Source: Psettodes erumei (lineage: Eukaryota; Chordata; Actinopteri; Pleuronectiformes; Psettodidae). From it: a DNA stretch of 64,000 nt. Each line of letters begins with the position of its first letter. Positions within the stretch are counted from its first letter, which is position 1. A program made the translations under genes and the position numbers. Of the stretch, positions 60,780 to 64,000 are shown piece by piece. The DNA is taken from positions 3,147,501 through 3,211,500 of the forward strand of contig JAFBJZ010000601.1 of NCBI GenBank assembly GCA_016785225.1, read 5' to 3'. The notes beneath the pieces were generated by a model, which did not search any database, was not told the origin of the DNA, and saw nothing but the letters and a program-made list of their open reading frames with translations.

Positions 60780-63700
60780 GTCGGTCTATGTTGTTGGTCT
60801 ATAGAGCAACTTGTACTTTCACTCAACCTTAAGGAAACATGCCTTACAATGTGTTTTATTGCAGCAGTGCATTCCACAGGAGAACACAAAAAATAATTAT
60901 AAATAATTAAATGTTATTCGTGCCTTTTAAAGGAAACTAGTTTTTGGCCAGTTGAATTGCTGAGACACAGGCACAGAGGTACAGAAAATGATTGTCACAA
61001 TTATTTTATTCCATTATTTGACCATCTTCTCCTGTTGCACCTTGTGTCACCGACTTTAATCCTGGGTGTTGAAATTTGGATTGTGAGTCATGCACTATCA
61101 TGCATAACCTGTGAGTCTCCATCACATGGATAACTAAATATGATCAAACTTTTAATCTTGCCCTTTTCTGTGACTGCCGTCAGGGCCGGCCTCTCGTTCC
61201 GTGGATATGCTGAAGGAGATGATCAAGTCTGGGATGAACATTGCTCGCTTGAACTTCTCACATGGCACACATGAGGTGGGTCTCTGCTGTATAAATGATT
61301 TGGTCAGGTACAACCAACCAGTCAGACTGTTAAAAGTCACGTTCAAACTGCGCTGATAACTTCCATCAAACATGGTTGTGTGCTTTATCACAGAATGCCA
61401 TTGTTTGGTTTGTTGATCTTTGTGGCAATCTTTGCTTTCTCTTGTGTAGCTTTTTTTTCCCTTAGATTTTCACACAGGTTTGGTAACTCTTTGCATCAAA
61501 TATTTATGGCAAAAAAGTGAACAAGCACGTAATTCATTATGCACTGCCATCAGCTTTGCTGTTTAAGCAAGACTAGGCCAGCTGGCATGAATGGGAAAAA
61601 TAATAGTGCTGACTTACTTAAGATTAGATTTTGAGTCAGCTGACGCAGATCGCTTGTCCTCTCCTCTGAAGGAGGTAGCCAAGAATGAATAAATTATTGA
61701 AATCAATTTTAACATTAAGTAAGTCTTTGAAAATATGATCATTTTCTACACAATGGCCTTGTTGAAGAAGATTCAGCTAAAGGTGCTCTTAGTGTTATTT
61801 TTGAACTTCTCTGATTCAATATGGCAGTTTCACTGTACATAACATGGATTCAATCACAAATATCTTACCATCAAAAAAAAAATGTTGAAGAAAGAGGAAT
61901 TCTGTTTGAGATACTTGAAATGCTCCGCAGTGGAAAGCATCATAGTTTGTGTGGGATGTGGTGTTTCAACAGAGTCACAGGTTAGTCTCGATTCGGAGAA
62001 CAGCAGAAGAAAGCAGAGCTTTGCTGGCTTGAGGTACTATAAATACGCCACATGTAGCTTCCTGCTCTGCCTTTATCTTCTTAGCAGGCAGTACTCCTCG
62101 ACTCTGGAAGTGTGTGTGTGTGTGTGTTCACAAACCCACACCAAGGACAGTCTACATTCAGCTAGAAAGTCCCATTTCTTAACCCAGTATTGATGATATT
62201 GAGTGACAGGAAAGCTAAATCCCTGCAACTGAATGTTAACATGAGTTTACTGTTTACAAAATTAAATGTAGCAATGCAATATTAGTCCTAATTTATGTAC
62301 CAGGACATCTACCCATACCTTCAGGAAACCGTCACCTGAAGTAATTACACCATGTGGCATTGATCATAAAAGACTTAAAGACTGTCAACCCATGTTATAA
62401 AAATACTGTAGAGTACAGGAGGCCATCCATATATTTATCTCTGTCCTGATAACACGATGCTTCAACTCTTTAAAAATAATGCAGTGTAGTTTAGTTTGGT
62501 GCCAGTGTGAAAGGAAGCCAACCTGATTACCTGCCACTTAAGTTAATACTAAAAGCTTTGTTTACCCCGGTGGGAGGAATAAGCCCTGTGCAGCAGACAG
62601 CTGTCTTCAAAGTCCCAAACCCAGCCCTGTGTGATCATTAGCCTGCGCTAATAAAAGGTCTGTTTCAGGATTTCTTGCAGCATTTTTTAAGCCAAGGTTT
62701 CCAGGGCAAAAGTGCACCTGCCTTCATTGTTTCTCTGATCCTTTCAAATAGCAGTTTCATATGACTGTAGACTGCTTATGGTCCAAACAATACCAGACCA
62801 TGAGTTATGAGTTTATGAACGTCTCTTTGGACATTTATGATTGTGCTAAGATTTAAACTGTTCAATTTCATTGTGTCTTTCACTGAACTCAGAATACTCA
62901 CTTGAGGCAGTAGTTGCCAGAATCCTTGCAAAGTGCAACATGCTGAAGGACACACGCCTACAAGGATGCATGCTCCCGCTGTCATTCTGTCACATTTAAT
63001 CTGTACTGTATGTGATACTGTATGATAGGTAATCTCTTAGGTTTTACTTAATGACATTATTAAATGGCTCGTAAATTGCAGGGCACTTTAGCTGAAAGGC
63101 TCTCAGTTATTCTGGTAGGTGACGGTGACTCTTAACATGTCAGGGTGGTAGAAAGAACCATGTGACCCCCAGTGATGCTGACAGTGTGACTCATGTTTAT
63201 GACTGTGTGAGTTGTCACACACACCTTCACTTTTGATTGCCCAGGTCTGACATTTATGTCTGCTGGCTAAAATTTACAACTTACAGTAACTCTGACATCA
63301 GCGCCAAACTGTGTTCCAATTAGTGTGCCAGGACCAGGATGATTAAATAGAAACAGTGTTTACAGGTCAAATATTTGATCAAAATCATTAAGCATGTGTC
63401 ACTGAGCAGGCAGTAAATCAGTATCTCTTGTCTTTTTTTATTCTGAAAACATTTTAAACATATTCTTCCTTTCTGTAGTATCATGCAGAGACCATCAAGA
63501 ACGTGCGCGAGGCATGTGAAAGCTTCGAGCCTGGCAGTATCCAGTACAGGCCCATTGGCATTGCCCTGGATACCAAAGGCCCAGAGATCAGGACCGGCCT
63601 CATCAAGGGAGTGAGTTTAGCATCACCTGTTCTGACTCTTCACACCAAAGCAGTAACCGTTATCATGACTTAATTTGCTGTTGTCGACAATCAAGAAAGA

Positions 63701-63917
63701 AAGTAAAAGTGTGTCTGTCTGATGTGACAGAGTGGCACAGCTGAGGTGGAGCTGATGAAGGGCAACATGATCAAGATTACTTTGGATGACACCTACCAGG
63801 ACAACTGCAGCGACGAGATCCTCTGGCTCGACTACAAGAACATCACCAAAGTGGTGGAAGTTGGCAGCAAGATCTACATCGACGACGGCCTCATATCCCT
63901 GCAGGTTAAGGAGATTG
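60623..63917 (+). CDS. pkm: pkm, pyruvate kinase muscle type (first four coding exons; gene continues past the window)
   Basis: Pyruvate kinase converts phosphoenolpyruvate and ADP to pyruvate and ATP, the last step of glycolysis, in the cytosol as a tetramer. Four coding exons (157, 92, 132 and 187 bases) join in phase to give about 189 residues. These match the vertebrate PKM N-terminus: AFIQTQQL, the TARNTGIICTIG block, MIKSGMN, RLNFSHGTHE, the ALDTKGPEIRTGLIKG block and the YVDDGLISLQVK-like segment (here YIDDGLISLQVK). The sequence agrees better with muscle-type PKM than with liver-type PKLR. The N domain, start of the A domain and most of the B domain are in view. The mutually exclusive M1/M2 exons, active-site Lys and C domain lie beyond 64000. 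The start at 60623 is chosen from the acceptor position; a second in-frame Met lies 8 codons later. Two fish co-orthologues (pkma, pkmb) cannot be told apart here. Confidence 0.96.
61184..61275 (+). CDS. pkm: pkm exon 3 (residues 53-83)
   Basis: Starts GG CCG after CCGTCAG and encodes PASRSVDMLKEMIKSGMNIA then RLNFSHGTHE. The donor is GTGGGT. 92 bases, matching the vertebrate PKM exon pattern as I recall it. Confidence 0.96.
63479..63610 (+). CDS. pkm: pkm exon 4 (residues 84-127)
   Basis: Encodes YHAETIKNVREACESFEPGS and later GIALDTKGPEIRTGLIKG, including the invariant DTKGPEIRTG block bordering the substrate site. The acceptor is TTCTGTAG, the donor GTGAGT. Confidence 0.97.
63731..63917 (+). 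CDS. pkm: pkm exon 5 (residues 128-190)
   Basis: Encodes SGTAEVELMKGNMIKITLDD then YKNITKVVEVGSKIYIDDGL and the following SLQVKEI, part of the mobile B domain that closes over the active site. 187 bases, ending one base into a Gly codon at donor GTGAGT. The next exon lies outside the window. Confidence 0.97.
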
Positions 63918-64000
63918 GTGAGTGGAGGGGATGCAAACGCTTACAGCCAATCAGGCTGGCCTCATAAAATCTCTTGTGATCCATTAGAAGGTTCAGAAAA

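Noticed and set aside
1..64000. CRISPR arrays, bacterial operons, riboswitches, phage genes
   Set aside because: No regularly spaced direct repeats with unique spacers and no prokaryotic gene structure. The exon-intron genes show vertebrate nuclear DNA.

Overview
The window is vertebrate, almost certainly teleost fish, genomic DNA. It has long introns with GT-AG junctions, abundant (CA/GT)n microsatellites, low gene density, fish-type interspersed repeats and a fragment of an R4/Rex6-clade non-LTR retrotransposon. There is no bacterial-style operon, CRISPR array or rRNA gene. Most open frames are chance frames in non-coding DNA. The real protein-coding content was recovered by tracing exons from conserved peptide blocks and splice sites.

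Two genes are supported. (1) parp6, a mono-ADP-ribosyltransferase of the PARP family, lies on the minus strand. Its 22 coding exons run from the start codon at 48035 down to the stop codon at 33152. All intron phases join, giving 1914 coding bases (637 residues plus stop), close to the 630 residues I recall for human PARP6. (2) pkm, the muscle-type pyruvate kinase, lies on the plus strand. Its first four coding exons (60623-63917, about 189 residues) are present and the gene runs off the right edge. The two start regions face each other (head to head). PKM and PARP6 are also neighbours on human chromosome 15q23, so the linkage is old. The facing orientation may be a fish rearrangement, but that comparison is from memory.

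Layout. 1-31.1 kb is a gene-free stretch of simple repeats, degenerate transposon pieces and several blocks that read like conserved non-coding elements (homeodomain TAATTA cores, an octamer site). Three diverged copies of one dispersed repeat family lie at about 7.43-7.90, 17.72-18.11 and 26.89-27.14 kb. 31.15-33.15 kb is the inferred parp6 3' UTR. 33.15-48.04 kb is the parp6 coding part, and one of its introns carries a complete 496-bp hAT-type non-autonomous transposon with 8-bp target duplications. 48.1-54.1 kb is upstream DNA with the R4-clade element at 51.96-53.79 kb. 54.15-55.25 kb is CpG-enriched and promoter-like, with a probable pkm first exon ending at 54574. 55.3-60.6 kb is probably pkm intron 1. 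60.6-64.0 kb holds the pkm coding exons.

The two genes have different jobs: parp6 modifies proteins with single ADP-ribose units, and pkm catalyses the last step of glycolysis. Their likely connection here is shared or overlapping regulatory DNA between 48 and 56 kb. No wholly new gene system is proven. The best second-look items are the intact hAT element beside the parp6 exon encoding the catalytic-histidine motif, in-frame tandem splice acceptors in parp6, overlapping upstream ORFs at the parp6 start, a recurring (GT)n-G(n) composite repeat, and the possible enhancer-bearing gene desert.
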